Positions 37,035 to 49,295 of a stretch of DNA of 64,000 bases are shown here, piece by piece. Location: assembly GCA_007844125.1 (NCBI GenBank), contig CM017567.1, forward strand, positions 3,715,660 through 3,779,659. The letters run 5' to 3'. Origin of the DNA: Sinonovacula constricta. Its lineage: Eukaryota; Mollusca; Bivalvia; Cardiida; Solecurtidae. Under the pieces are notes generated by a model, which was not told where the DNA came from, made no database searches, and worked only from the letters and a program-made list of their open reading frames with translations. The position numbers were made by a program, and so were the translations under genes. The first letter of the stretch is position 1. Each line of letters starts with the position of its first letter.

Positions 37035-37557
37035 TCATAAATCAATTTCAAGCACAAGTAATGATTTGAAGTACAAAATACAATGAATTTTAAAAGTACA
37101 GTTTTTTAAAGAGATTTTTCAACTTAAACTGTTTTATGTACCAATGATTGGAAGTATTTCTCCACAATATATTAAGATGAATATTTAAAATATTTGTGGG
37201 AACAGTTTCTGAACTTAAAAAAAACTTATAATCTGTACAAAATAATGTCATTGGTAAATGAATTAAACAAATGTAAATTTATTGATATACATATTGATCA
37301 TCATGATCAATAATTGTTTGTATGAATAGGAAACTTTATAATATTAATGGGGAAAAAATAAACATTCATATGTTTTTTTCAAGTGCTTGTATCTGTGTTG
37401 ACAGAACATCTTTAATAAGTATATCATATCATGACATGTATGTAATTGTCTTAGAAAATATGAAAGAAATGCATAGAGCTACACAAAAATAAATATAGAA
37501 TGAATGGGATAGTATAAGTAAACTTTTAACTATTTAGGAACAAATTGATTAGACTAT

Positions 37558-37635
37558 TGCAAATAGTTTTGATCCAAAACTGCCAGTTCACACTCAATTC
37601 TTCTGATCTACACCATATGCAGCTGAATTACCAGC
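37558..37635. repeat. palindromic element, diverged
   Basis: AATAGTTTTGATCCAAAACT and TTCTGATCTACACCATATGC are weak left and right arms. Confidence 0.4.
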
Positions 37636-37809
37636 AATATGTCTTGTTGCTTTAACATAGTTAACAAGCAAATTATGAGAATGTGTAATGGTTGCTCAGT
37701 CTTTGCCTGCTGGAATAACCTTCAGGAGTAATTATGTTATATGCTAATAGAGTGAATGATATCTATATCATGTAATGGGTTCAAGTGTTTTGTTTTTTAG
37801 AAATACATC

Positions 37810-37985
37810 TAAGTGAAAAAATTATGTTCATAATAGCGGTGTCCAACAATCTGGGTGGAGGAAGACAGCAGACAAGTTCCTGGGTAGAATATAAGAGCAC
37901 CGCAGGTCAGCTAGAAGACCTGCCCACATTATGTACTTCGCCAAAACAGGGACTCAAACCTCTGAATAGCAAGACAATCTTTAAT
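37810..37985 (-). repeat. tRNA-derived SINE (family I), head eroded
   Basis: AATTATGTTCATAATAGCGG, CTGGGTGGAGGAAGACAGCA, CACCGCAGGTCAGCTAGAAG and GACTCAAACCTC follow in family order. Confidence 0.65.
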
Positions 37986-37989
37986 TGAT

Positions 37990-39290
37990 AGATGTTGTCG
38001 GAAAATGCTTAACAAATATTATCAAAAAGTTTACCTCGTCACAACTCCAGTATCTTGATTGAAGAGAGGAATACACCCAAACATTTCACACTCATTGTAT
38101 TCCTTCCCTCCTACATGGCATTTCTCCCTAACACTTCCTTTTAGGAGACTTCCTTTTAAGAGATATCCAATTGCTGTTACACTTTCTTTATAGAAAGGGT
38201 CTGAAAAGTTGTGTGTTTGTTTTCTACATTGTTATTTCAAATGAAGTGAATGTGAGGAAATGCAACACAATTATACATGGGCGTGCCTGGGCTTATGCAC
38301 TTACACACGTGTGTACAATTGCTTCCAAAAAATTTCGCACCCACCTTTTTCCAGCATGTATACAGTCTTGATTTACTAGTATTACTCGTAACGCAAATAA
38401 ATTTAGTTATGTTGACATTGTGTTAATTTCGAATAAGTCTGTCCATAAATATACCATGAAAAGTTAAATAGACAAGGGAAAAAGATTACCTTTTCCATTA
38501 CAAATGATAGTTATAGGCAAATTTTGCGTGTTTAAAACACCCAGAATTAACGGCTCCCGGATCCCCATAGAAATAGTGTGTATACTCAAATATCGATAAG
38601 GCACACCCCTGTTATATACCTGTTGCTATGACAAGTTATGTTTCATTTATAGTACAGATTCAAACTTTACCAACTTTCAACTAATCAACATTACTTTTGT
38701 ATCATTTTCACTTTTATGTTGGCACATATCTTTACTTAAATCCCCAGCACTGATTTCACATACAAAAATGTTAATAAAAAAACAACACTTAACTTCTTTT
38801 TACAAGCTAAAATAATTAACTGCAATACTAGCTGCCAATATACTCATAGGCGTTATGGCAATGCTGCTTAATTCTAAAATCAAAATGTAAAAAATACAAT
38901 AACATGCTAAACCCTTGAACACAGCACTTGCTGTCAATCCATTCAAACTCACTGATAACAATCCTCTATTAGAATTTATAAATTAAAGCTCTCAATGTTT
39001 TGTCTTTAATATCCCTAGTACTAATGTTAACCACAAGACTTCCATAAAAGATTGAATGTGGAGTATAATGCAGGCCTGGTTGGCTTACAGACATTGTATT
39101 AACAGATTAGCCTTGGATGAATGGTCCTTTTATTTTCACTAGCTGTGGAAATGAAGCCAATTTCAATCCTAGGCATAAATAAAAGACATTGCTTTAATGA
39201 AGGTTGACAATGTATCATATTCATAGGTCACAAAATATTAATTGGCCCTTCACAGGAATGCTTCACCTGCTTAACAGTGACTGATCAGGC
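37990..39290. other. AT-rich non-coding DNA
   Basis: A small CpG-bearing patch lies at about 38545-38610 (GGCTCCCGGATCCCCATAGA). No exon or element is recognised. Confidence 0.4.
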
Positions 39291-39295
39291 TTACA

Positions 39296-39358
39296 TAAAA
39301 AGTGTAGACCCAGACCAGGAAGCTACTATTGTGGGATCTGCACTGTTTGCTGCTAGAT
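39296..39358 (+). repeat. palindromic MITE-like element
   Basis: AAGTGTAGACCCAGACCAGG faces GTGGGATCTGCACTGTTTGC across a very short centre. Confidence 0.55.
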
Positions 39359-40047
39359 ATCAATTAATATCTTGTCACCTATCCATGCAGTTGTTAGAAA
39401 ATATATAATTATATAATGTGGGTTATGAACAAAATGTAGCTTCATAAGGGTTGAAAAGTCTATTTTAATTATTCTGAAACTGAACAAATGTGAGTAGCCA
39501 GGTATAAATAAATCCACATCCTATACTGTAAGGTGTAATTAAAATGATTTCAATGTGACAATTTTTATTGAGCACCTACAATGTATTGTTGTGAGAGACC
39601 TATTGACAAGATTACTGACTTTAACTCTTCTTACAAAATCAATGGAATGTAATGGCCAGCCTATTTTCAATTATTTTTTATGTGAAATATTTTATATCTG
39701 AGGAAAAAACTATTGGTATTTTGAGCACTGAATATGGCAGTGAAAATTAAAACACTTATGGCAATCTCAAAAAAAAAAACTCTACCTAAAACCCAAAATG
39801 GAAAAGTGTATCATGGTTATTCATCAAAACTTCATTCATTCACCATATTTTCTGATCTACAACGAAACAGGGAAATATTGACTGATATAGTTTTGCCAAA
39901 TAATGTCGACTAACTACAAGATTACAACCAGAGCATTTGATTTGGCAGCAATATACAATAAGCAGTGTTACTTTTTTTCTTTTTTCAAATGGTGGGCACT
40001 ACTAATGCATTATGTAGTCATGTTATTTTCCCTTCAGAAAAAGACAT

Positions 40048-40108
40048 TCAAGGGAGACAAATAGTACATACCAAATATGCACATAAACTGTACATGTTAT
40101 CTCCCTTG
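40048..40108. repeat. mini-palindromic element (AAGGGA family)
   Basis: TCAAGGGAGACAAATAGTAC and GTACATGTTATCTCCCTTGG are its inverted ends. Confidence 0.6.
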
Positions 40109-40495
40109 GTTTCATTATATGACATGTTTTTGTTTTTATTTCATTGTTTTAAAATTACTTATAAAACAACATTGTTTTTAAAGTGAGGACAAAAGATAAT
40201 AAAGAAGGAAGTGAATCTAGAACTAGGCAGTAAAACCATCAACATTTAGTTTGCATGTTAGTCATTATCTTCAGTGAGTGGCAACAATTATGCACATGAT
40301 GTGAACTGAAGATGAACTCATTGTTTTAAGTCTAACAAAAATGTATTAAAAAAAAGTCACACTTCAGAGTTCATTTAAAAATAAGAAGTTTAGCTATAAT
40401 TGAAAAGTGAAATCTAACCAGGATTTAACAAAAAAATCTTCAATTTTCTCACACTGAAAATGCTAATTTTAAGGGCAAATTTTGTGGATTAATTA

Positions 40496-40552
40496 ACCAG
40501 TTAGAAGCTGTGTGATCTTTTTGTCAGATTCTGCACTTTTTGCTTTGGATTC
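40496..40552. repeat. palindromic element, decayed
   Basis: TAGAAGCTGTGTGATCTTTT then AGATTCTGCACTTTTTGC resembles the right half. Confidence 0.35.
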
Positions 40553-40924
40553 TCAAGCAATACACAACAGTTTCTAAGTAGTTGTATGTAAACAAAACAA
40601 AAAAATTGTCTTTATTATCACACATGTGAACTTTTTCTGAGGCCAAAGTGGGAGATTTGTTGTTTTCATATAAACAAAGAAGGAAAATATCTTATTCTAA
40701 GTAGGGAGATTTCTGAAAATATGTAAAACACCCCTTTTTTTCAAATAATTTTGAACCTTAAAAGTGTGAGTCTCCCTCCAATATTGGGAGAGATCACATG
40801 TACCTAGTAAAAGTTCAGTTATATCTAACATCCCTGTTGTAACCAAATTGACATGTGTGACTGCATTTCATGTGTGTAAGTAATCATGTGTTCATTCATA
40901 ACTCATGTTAAGACATATTTTATG

Positions 40925-41398
40925 TGCAAATCAACAATTTATGTGAAATCCAACAATTCAAATGAAACCTTGCAAATGATGTGAAATTCTATATTTAAGC
41001 GAAACATTACATTTAAATGTGAAATTTTACAATTCAAGTGAACTCCCACAATTCAAATGAAATCCTAAAATTCAAGTGAAACCCCACAATTCAAATGAAA
41101 TCCTGCAATTCAAGTAAAATCACACAATTCAAATGAAATCCAGCAATTCAAATGAAATCCCACAATTCAATTGAAATCTTGCAATTCAAGTGAAATCTTA
41201 CAATTCAATTGAAATCCTGCAATTCAAGTGAAATCCCACAATTCAAATGAAATCCTGCAATTCAAGTAAAATCACACAATTCAAATGAAATCCAGCAATT
41301 CAAATGAAATCCCACAATTCAATTGAAATCCTGCAATTCAAGTGAAATCTTACAATTCAATTGAAATCCTGCAATTCAAGTGAAATCTTACAATCCCA
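40925..41398 (+). repeat. 19-bp minisatellite, about 25 copies
   Basis: The unit CAATTCAAATGAAATCCCA repeats with variants (AAGTGAAATC, AATTGAAATC, AAGTAAAATCAC). A variant marker AAGTAAAATCACACAATTC occurs at about 41112 and 41264, a 152-bp (8 x 19) higher-order period. The left edge decays gradually. Confidence 0.95.
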
Positions 41399-41737
41399 AG
41401 AACTGACAAATCAAGTATAAACCCACGATAAGTGTATAACCTGACAAATGTGATAACAACATTCTGTATGTGTAAACCCACAATTTATTTACATTAACTA
41501 TTTTGGTGTGAATTCAACACCTACAACTCCAGCATTCATTGTGAAAACTTACTACCAAACCATCACAACTATTCTCTGGGCATGGTAAATGTTCTGTGAT
41601 CTTAAGAACAAATACACAAATTAAGGAATATATCATCATGATTTTTTAAAGAATAAGAAATGGTAAATGAAAAAAGCCAGCTCAGATTTTATCCAAGTGC
41701 AGACAGAATGCAGGCAGACTGTTCAACCCATACACTT

Positions 41738-41800
41738 ATCTGGTGTCTTCCTCCACCTAAAAGCTAAATATTGCTAAAATGGCTGTAATTGTGAAGCTGT
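41738..41800 (+). repeat. family I SINE fragment, opposite orientation
   Basis: GTGTCTTCCTCCACCTAAAA followed by TGGCTGTAATTGTG is the reverse complement of the headless end of family I. Confidence 0.45.
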
Positions 41801-42106
41801 GATGTATGTCAAAAAATAATCAAAACAATAAGAACTAAGATCTAAGAAATTCAATGAACTTTGGTGGAATAAAAAGGAACGTTTACCCATGGAACAAACA
41901 AACTATTGATCAAATGTGGCACCAGACTAATACATACCTTAATATATCTATTAAAATTCACTTTGCATAGTTTGTTTTAAAACCTGAAAAACTGTAGATT
42001 ACTCATTTAAACCCTTATCAAGCTACTTTTAATAACCAATACTTAATTTTATCTTGTTTTTGCTAATAACTTAATGCATAACTGTCAAGAATAATTGCTA
42101 GAGACT

Positions 42107-42210
42107 GCAGCTAATAGTAAAGATCCTGATCAGACAGCCCTCAATGGAAGCTGGATAATCTCCATCAACAAGATTTGCTTAAGTCTGATCAATTCTTGCT
42201 TAGCAGGATC
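42107..42210 (+). repeat. palindromic MITE-like element, near complete
   Basis: The left arm AGTAAAGATCCTGATCAGAC and centre CCTCAATGGAAGCTGGATAA are followed by a diverged right arm and the distal flank AGTCTGATCAATTCTTGCTT + AGCAGGATC. Confidence 0.65.
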
Positions 42211-42339
42211 AGAGTAAAGATGTACCCATCTATTTGGAACTGTGCAAATACAGTCATCATTCCCCTACTTAAGATAAAACATATCTCAATGTGTGTAACC
42301 TACTTGACTTCTCTCTGAGATAGTCTGGTTTATATAAAC

Positions 42340-43535
42340 TAGACAGTCGGCCCACAGCAGTGGGTCACCCCTACTATATGTATTTAGGAATAAGATTTAT
42401 AATGTTGGTGAGGTAAATATCACGACTTGTTGACTACGGATTATCATCAAGCACTTATATGACAGAAATGATTTACTTTAATGCAATGAGAATTCAATTT
42501 AAACGAAAGTTGTCCATAGTGCGTCTCCACATTTCTCAATGACGAATGGAATAACGGAAATTCTACATTGAAAATGGGGCATAACTCTGTCAAAATTAAT
42601 GTATAGGTAACATATCCTTTTAGAAAATGGGTTTCCCTGTCAATAGGCTGTATAATAATGAGCATATATTAAAGTCTGAAGCAAATATCTTTGACTATTT
42701 TTAAGAAATAGAACTTAACAAAAAGGAACAATGATATAAAAAATGCCAACGTTAATAATGTGCCTGAAGCCAATGAGAGGGTCATGACGACAGCTCGACT
42801 TATTGCTCTGAGAAAAGTGCTATAGACTTATTACTATATTGCAGTGAGTCTTCAAATAAAGGACACGTGCAATACTTTTTTACTTTTAGTTATTAAGGAA
42901 AACATGTTTCATGAAGAGAAATAAAACATTCACCCATAGTTTTAAAGTCAAGCTGTTAAATTTGGGGTTTATGATTTTTTACCTTTTTCAATTAATTCAT
43001 TTCTATTGTAATACTCAAATGAATAACCACAGTGAAATACTTAAATATTTGAAAAACTTGAATTAAGAAACATTGTAATTTTGCTTAGATATTCAGGTCT
43101 GTAATTTGGAATTGTAAATCATTGAAAACAAACTGAATGTCAAACATTTGAAAACTTTGATCTAAATGATAAAAAAAAAACTTTGAAAACATAATAATTG
43201 TTATTAGAAAAAAAAAAAAATTCACACATGAAAAATCGGTCGATAAATTTTATTTGTAAAATACAAATAATGCATTATCATTGATCCTCATTCTCAAGTA
43301 TGCAGAATGAAGACAATATTCTACATATAAATCATTAATTCAAATCCTTATCAACTCAATCACGATTGTATTTTTAAGATCTCCTGATTGTTAACTACAT
43401 ATGTGGGTTTGATCATTCACAGACAAAATGTCCAATATAACCCCCAATCTGCTACAATTTAAGATAACCCATACTTAATTCTTAGTTCTTTTTTTACAGC
43501 CTCTTATATATGAAACAAGTCCATATGATAGCAAC
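42340..43535. other. AT-rich non-coding DNA
   Basis: A phrase GGGGCATAACTCTGTCAAAA near 42575 is like mollusc dispersed repeats. No gene is supported. Confidence 0.4.
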
Positions 43536-43539
43536 TTTG

Positions 43540-43637
43540 CAGCAAATAGTGTGGCTCCGAATCAGATGGTTCCCAATGGGAGTTGACTGATCAGGATCTA
43601 CACTATTTGCTAAAACCTGATCAATTTCTGCTTATCA
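43540..43637 (+). repeat. palindromic MITE-like element, clearest arms
   Basis: CAGCAAATAGTGTGGCTCCG and GATCAGGATCTACACTATTT + GC are near inverted copies flanking TTCCCAATGGGAGTTG. The distal flank CCTGATCAATTTCTGCTTAT follows. The arms could fold into one hairpin. Confidence 0.75.
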
Positions 43638-43639
43638 AG

Positions 43640-44530
43640 AACTAATGGGATACTCTGATTGTATACGGGGGCCCCAGACCTGGCCGTGTGGGAATGATAT
43701 GGCTGAAACAAGATATTCACTCAATTTCATGCAATTTAACTCGCAACTATACTTGCTATAGAGCTACAATAGATCTGAGGTTAAATGATTTGACCCGATA
43801 TCAACTCACGATAAGAATAGATTTAGTGATTGGCCAATTGTTTGTAATCTAGCTCTACAGTTGGGTTTGGGTGTAATTTTTATCAAGCCTTGTCTTGTGT
43901 CTGAATATGGGCAGCAATATATTGGAGACTTTTTTGGAAGAATTGTAATGCTCTTAATAGAAAAAATAGAATATTTGATTGAGTGTGCTTAAAATCCTAC
44001 CCATTTGATATTCACAACTGATCAACTGGTGCCAAGTATTAAACAGTTATAGTATTGCTATCTCTGTGATAGACTGTCCACACTTATTGTACCACAAAAC
44101 ACACAATATCTGCTTTTAAGAAACAGTTTTATCGTAGAATTTTACACTGAGGGAAAAAAAAGCAAGTAAAAAAAAGTCTCTGGATTTCAAAATTGTTTGG
44201 GGAACCCTTAAAATCGACCAAAACAAAACATGCATGTTTTGGTATTGTTTCTTTAGTTAACATAAGCAAGGATGTTACAAATCAAATCATCAAATAGGGA
44301 CACATCTACAAATCAGTAAAGTCAACAGACTTTATGTTGGGGTGGCGAGCATGCTGGTCCTCAAAGCTCCATGGACAAATACTGAGCTGATGTGCATACA
44401 CTAAGAACATGACTTTTGCTTTTAGACCCCAAATGTTAACAAGAGGAACTCAACACAATGACAGGAAATGAATCTAAACTAAAAAATAGTCTTCATGAAG
44501 TCATAATTGCACTTGACAACAGAACATCAT
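43640..44530. other. AT-rich non-coding DNA with a small GC patch
   Basis: A GC patch (GGGGGCCCCAGACCTGGCCG) lies at about 43667-43690. The surrounding sequence is non-repetitive; no exon is recognised. Confidence 0.4.
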
Positions 44531-44562
44531 AATTGTGTTTGATGGATTTTATTTCCTAGTTA

Positions 44563-44564
44563 AA

Positions 44565-44613
<49 letters not shown>

Positions 44614-44815
44614 CGATGATGATGATGATGACAATGATGATAATGATGATGGAGATGGTTGTGTTAATGTTGATGGTGATGATAATGGATGATGATGATG
44701 ATGATAATGATGATGATGATGATGGTGAAGATGATGATAATGTTTATAAAAATGCTGACGGTTATGGTGGTGGTGGTGATGATGATGATGCCGATGATGA
44801 TGCTGATGGAGTATT
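44563..44815 (+). repeat. ATG/GAT trinucleotide microsatellite
   Basis: An interrupted ATG repeat fills about 250 bp. It creates false open frames: Met/Asp-rich on plus (44535-44873) and His/Ser-rich on minus. Confidence 0.95.
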
Positions 44816-45782
44816 ATGGTCATTGAGTATAGTATTGTTTATTTACAAAATGTCTAGCAAGAGAAGGGCTTAGAATAGAGTATAGCACCTTAGCAGGTCA
44901 CAAATGCCAGTTTGGTAATGGACAGATAAATGAAATAAAACAAATATTGATCCTTTAAATAGGTGGTGACAGCATTTATTTAAACTTATAATAACATATG
45001 ACAATGTTATTCACAAGATAGGAGGACCGAAAACCCATGTATAGACAAAGAATAGAATATGTATGTGTTTTTCTTTGATGTAGTCCAGGTGAAATGAAGT
45101 CTACAAATGTATACTTTATTGATAAATTATAACCAATAATTGGTATATATTTCCTATTTTGTCCCCAAATCATAGGTGCGAATTTCAAAAATTGAACACT
45201 TGGAGTGTAAGACATGAGTGTTGAAGGTCAATCAACTATAAAAGCTAAAAATTGTTTGTATATTAATCCACAAACTGTGGTCCATTTCCCTAATATAATA
45301 CACAGAATCAGTGCAATAGTGCTGTAAAATAAAAACCATCACAGCTGAGATAAGACAGTTCTAAATGAAATCTTTTTACATTATGTTTTAAGACTTTTTT
45401 TTAGTGATCACAACCATTGTATTTTAGCCTGCAGTTCATTTTTATTGGATTTACTTAATATGCACACACTGCCATTCTATTCAGTCAAATAAAAGAAAAT
45501 GAACAAAAGACGTGAGCAGGAACAAAATACCCGATTAATAAAACAGACAGTTGATTGCGGTTTAATATAACGTTGAGTAGAAGATTCCTGCTGCCTCTTA
45601 GACGGGTGTCTGTCTGGACAACATCTTTACAAACTTTCCAACAATGCTTTTACACAATTGATCCATTACATAAGAGGTCCCTGCTCAGTTTCAAGACTCA
45701 AGTCCAAATATTTGTTCTGTTTGTATTTATCTTTCCTCTGCACAAAGATAATGTGCACTATCATATCAGACATGAAAATTAG

Positions 45783-45830
45783 ATCTCATCATCATCATTA
45801 TCATCATCATCATCATCATCATCATTACAG
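45783..45830 (+). repeat. ATC/CAT microsatellite
   Basis: A run of ATC units has a single ATT interruption. It is complementary to the ATG array at 44.6 kb. Confidence 0.9.
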
Positions 45831-45917
45831 CCACTATGACAACCTTTCAAATCATAATCATTATTATTAACACTGTCTCATGAATACAATTATTACCATA
45901 ATGCCCACCTTTTTTTA

Positions 45918-45962
45918 TCAACATCAACATCATCACCACCACCACCACCATCATCATCATCA
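45918..45962 (+). repeat. ATC/ACC microsatellite
   Basis: ATCAACATCAACATCATCAC changes into a CAC run and back to ATC. Confidence 0.9.
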
Positions 45963-46424
45963 AACATCCCTATTATCATGATCATTGCCAAATACATCAA
46001 GAAAATACAGTAATACTCAATAAGATAAAACGGGTTGGAATTTTAACAAAAAGATTCCATTTAACAGTCAACAACTAATAGTTCTATTTCAGGAGTTTGT
46101 TAATTTCAGTGTCAATAAATGTTGTCCCTCCCTTGACTTACATTCCTAACAAAGCTTGATAAGCCTGCCCTGTTTCCCCGATACAATACCTCTATTCAAT
46201 CACATAGATAAATTTACACCTGGTGTCACACATTTAATAAAGATATTGAAACATTCCTCAGATTTGATTGCAGTGATCAACACAGCTTAAATGAAGGTGG
46301 TATCCGATAGTTTGGACAAAATATTTTTTCTCAAATTACCAAATAATTCATTGTTACGTGAAAAGGTCCTGTAAAATGCTGTTCATCGATGCCCTGGGTC
46401 TATGTGAAAACTGAAGCATTACAC

Positions 46425-46600
46425 CCCAATCGTCATAACAAACAGGTATTTTCTATCTGAGCCATGCTGCAGAGATAGCTATTTCTAAACTAAGAAAACA
46501 ATGTGACAACTTTCTTCAGAGATCGCATTTATTCGTCATCCATGTTCGTCATCCATGTAGTCAGCACTGACGTCTGTGTCTATTTTCAGCAGAGATCACT
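46425..46600. repeat. diverged dispersed repeat, partner of 14920-15080
   Basis: CCCAATCGTCATAACAAACA, TATCTGAGCCATGCTGCAGA and AGAAAACAATGTGACAAC follow the order of the 14.9-kb copy. A small duplication (TTCGTCATCCATG twice) is at about 46531-46556. Confidence 0.45.
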
Positions 46601-46639
46601 TTAATGCTTATTTATAGAAATGAAAAGAATGAACCTTTA

Positions 46640-48395
46640 AAGTTATTTTATCGCAATGAGTACTGTCTCACATATAGGTTGTGTTTAAAATCGTCTTTAC
46701 TCAGCCTAAAGTATGAGTTTATGCAGAAATTATGCAAAAATTCCCAGAAACCATGACAAAAACATTGTTACATGCATTTGGTGCAGGTAAACTGTCAGAT
46801 GTCACTGTTAAGAAAGCTTACACACAAAAAATCTTAGCTCATCAGATACAAATTCTACTGATCCATCTACTTTCTACAGATGAGATGGGTAAAATACCCA
46901 TAAAAATTATATTAAAACAAGTCATACTTTAATTTAAAATTACAAAACTTTCAACTTTAAAAAAAAATGCTTTTAGATGAAGAAGATTGTTAATACGACT
47001 ATTTATTCATTGTAACTCATGAGCCAGAATCTCAACCATCTTGTTAGAAGCTGTCTGTTCTGGTTCTGGACTATGTGAACAGTTTGCATGCTGCCAAATC
47101 CATTCTCACACATTTTACTCAAATTGCAGGGTACTTTTTGGCAATGAATAAACTTTACAAAACAGCTCAGCATGCTTAGAATTAAGACCAGTTGTACATT
47201 CTATGCTGATTAAATATTTGCTTGAGCCAATATTATGTAATTTAATCAACAATTTATCTCTTGAGAGTTGATTCTAGCCTCAAAAACTAACACTCTTGGG
47301 TATGAATGTAAGGTAGGCCTTATTTATTTACAGGCATTTAGAGCTTTCTTATTTGCTCAGTTGTTTAATGAGGACAAAATCAAAAATTTCACAACTTCCA
47401 AATCTATGCGTTTAATTTTGGTCCATTAATAAACATGCGTTACAACTAATTTCAGTTCTTTTCATGCCATATCAGGTTCATGTTATTTGAATTTGAAAAG
47501 AATTTCCACTTTTTTTTTAAATCGGAATTTTAAAGAACAATCTATTAATTTTATTGTCATTCATATTTTTTATGAACTGAAAATAGTGTGCAAAAATCAA
47601 ATTACATTTAAATACTTCAACAATGACTTCAGCTGGATATCCAATTTCAAGCATTCAACTATCAACAATCTAATGATTAAGATTTTTTTAGACTTCAGCC
47701 CAAAGTGTTATGGCCTTAAAGTGAGATGTAAATGCTTATTTAACTTTGACTAATGTAATGTTAGAGTATTTTTTTAGACTCCAGCTCAAGGAATCATGGC
47801 CTTAATGTAGCTGAAAATGTTTTGTTTTGACTAATTAAAGGGTAAAGAAGTACCTTGACATGTTTAATCATATGTATTAAAATTACTTATAATGTGTACA
47901 GAATTTGTTTAAAAGAAATCTCATTTCGGAATAAACTTATGTCTCTATTGTATTGTTGTTGTTTTTTCTCCAATATGAAGATTTTTTTTGCAACAATTTT
48001 GAAAAGAAAAAATTTCCACTGGAAATTATATATGAATAATGACTTTCAAAATTACTGGTTTAAGTCAATTCCTGTTTATAGACTTGAGCATAAAAATGGA
48101 CAACACTTAATTAGTTTAATATTGACCAATGGGAGGGCTAAGAATTAACTCAACTTTTTGCTCAAGGTTTCCTCTCCCTGGCCATAAGTCTCTGGTATGT
48201 CACTAACTAGTGATCAATAGCACTCATAACTGTATAGATTTGAAGGGTAAATATTTGACACGGGCCGTTGATTGTTCCACAGTTTTAGCGGAGTGCAATA
48301 AATATATTTACTTCATTCATAATAATAATCAATACCTGAAGTCAATTTCCTGCAAACTTGGAATACCCTTACAATGGTAAGCACAGCATTGACCA
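46640..48395. other. AT-rich DNA with a diverged ~84-bp duplication
   Basis: TTTTTTTAGACTTCAGCCCA near 47684 and TTTTTTTAGACTCCAGCTCA near 47769 begin two diverged copies, each containing a TATGGCCTTAA/CATGGCCTTAA phrase. No gene is seen. Confidence 0.5.
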
Positions 48396-48401
48396 GCCTA
48401 G

Positions 48402-48463
48402 GCAAATAACGTAGATCCAGATCAGCCAGACCCTTGCTGGGAGGTGATCTACACTTTTTACTG
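48402..48463 (+). repeat. palindromic MITE-like element, short
   Basis: GCAAATAACGTAGATCCAGA and GGAGGTGATCTACACTTTTT are the arms. Confidence 0.55.
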
Positions 48464-49084
48464 CAAAATGTCTTTTACAACCTCTTGTTTATGATCTCTT
48501 TAATTATATACAAATAACTTAGAATTTAGCATGGGCTATAACAAACAGAATAGGTTAAGGATTCAATCATTTCCTATATATATAGTTTAAAATACCAACA
48601 CATACCACCTTAATCAACCTGAAAAACTCCACATGAATGTTTTTATTGGACAAAAAGAGAGAAACAAATTTACAATTTGAACCCTACACCTACAAGAATA
48701 TCTGAGACAATATCAATAGCCACAAGTTCATCCAGGAGCCAGGGTAAACAAATACCTGACTTACTAATCCATTTCTATCCAAAACCTTTCACTGATCGCG
48801 ATCTCAGATTTCTGTCAACCTAATATTGTAGAATCAATTAAACACACGCAGTAACAAAACACTGGGTTTTTATACATCAATACCAGTTCAGGTTTCTTTC
48901 TTTCATTTGTGTTGATCATAAATAATAAAAAAAAGATAAATTCTTACTAGCATTTAAACATTTGGGTAAAATACTTGCAAGACCTTTGTCTACTATAAAA
49001 GTCAAATAGGCTAGAAAATGAGAAGATTTGTTTGTCAGGTCCTGTCACATTCATAATTTAAACTTTATCCTCAATCGTCAGTTT

Positions 49085-49275
49085 TATTTACATTTAAAGT
49101 GGTTTTAAAGTGACTCCTAGCTTTACTTTGGGATGAAAGATATCAGACCAATGTCTGAGAAGAAGAACTGATGCACCATAGATCAAGCGAAAGAATGCCA
49201 CATATTAAAGTTTTCTACCTGACTGAGACTCAAATGCATGCAATAAGTTGCTGAATGGTTGTAATATTTCAACTT
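49085..49275 (-). repeat. family I SINE, highly decayed
   Basis: ATCAGACCAATGTCTGAGAA, ACTGATGCACCATAGATCAA and ACTGAGACTCAAATGC echo the family body and reversed B-box. Confidence 0.35.
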
Positions 49276-49295
49276 TAACCAATTGACTTCATCTG

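Noticed and set aside
44535..44873. Poly-Met/poly-Asp open frame
   Set aside because: It is a translation of an ATG/GAT microsatellite, with no gene context.
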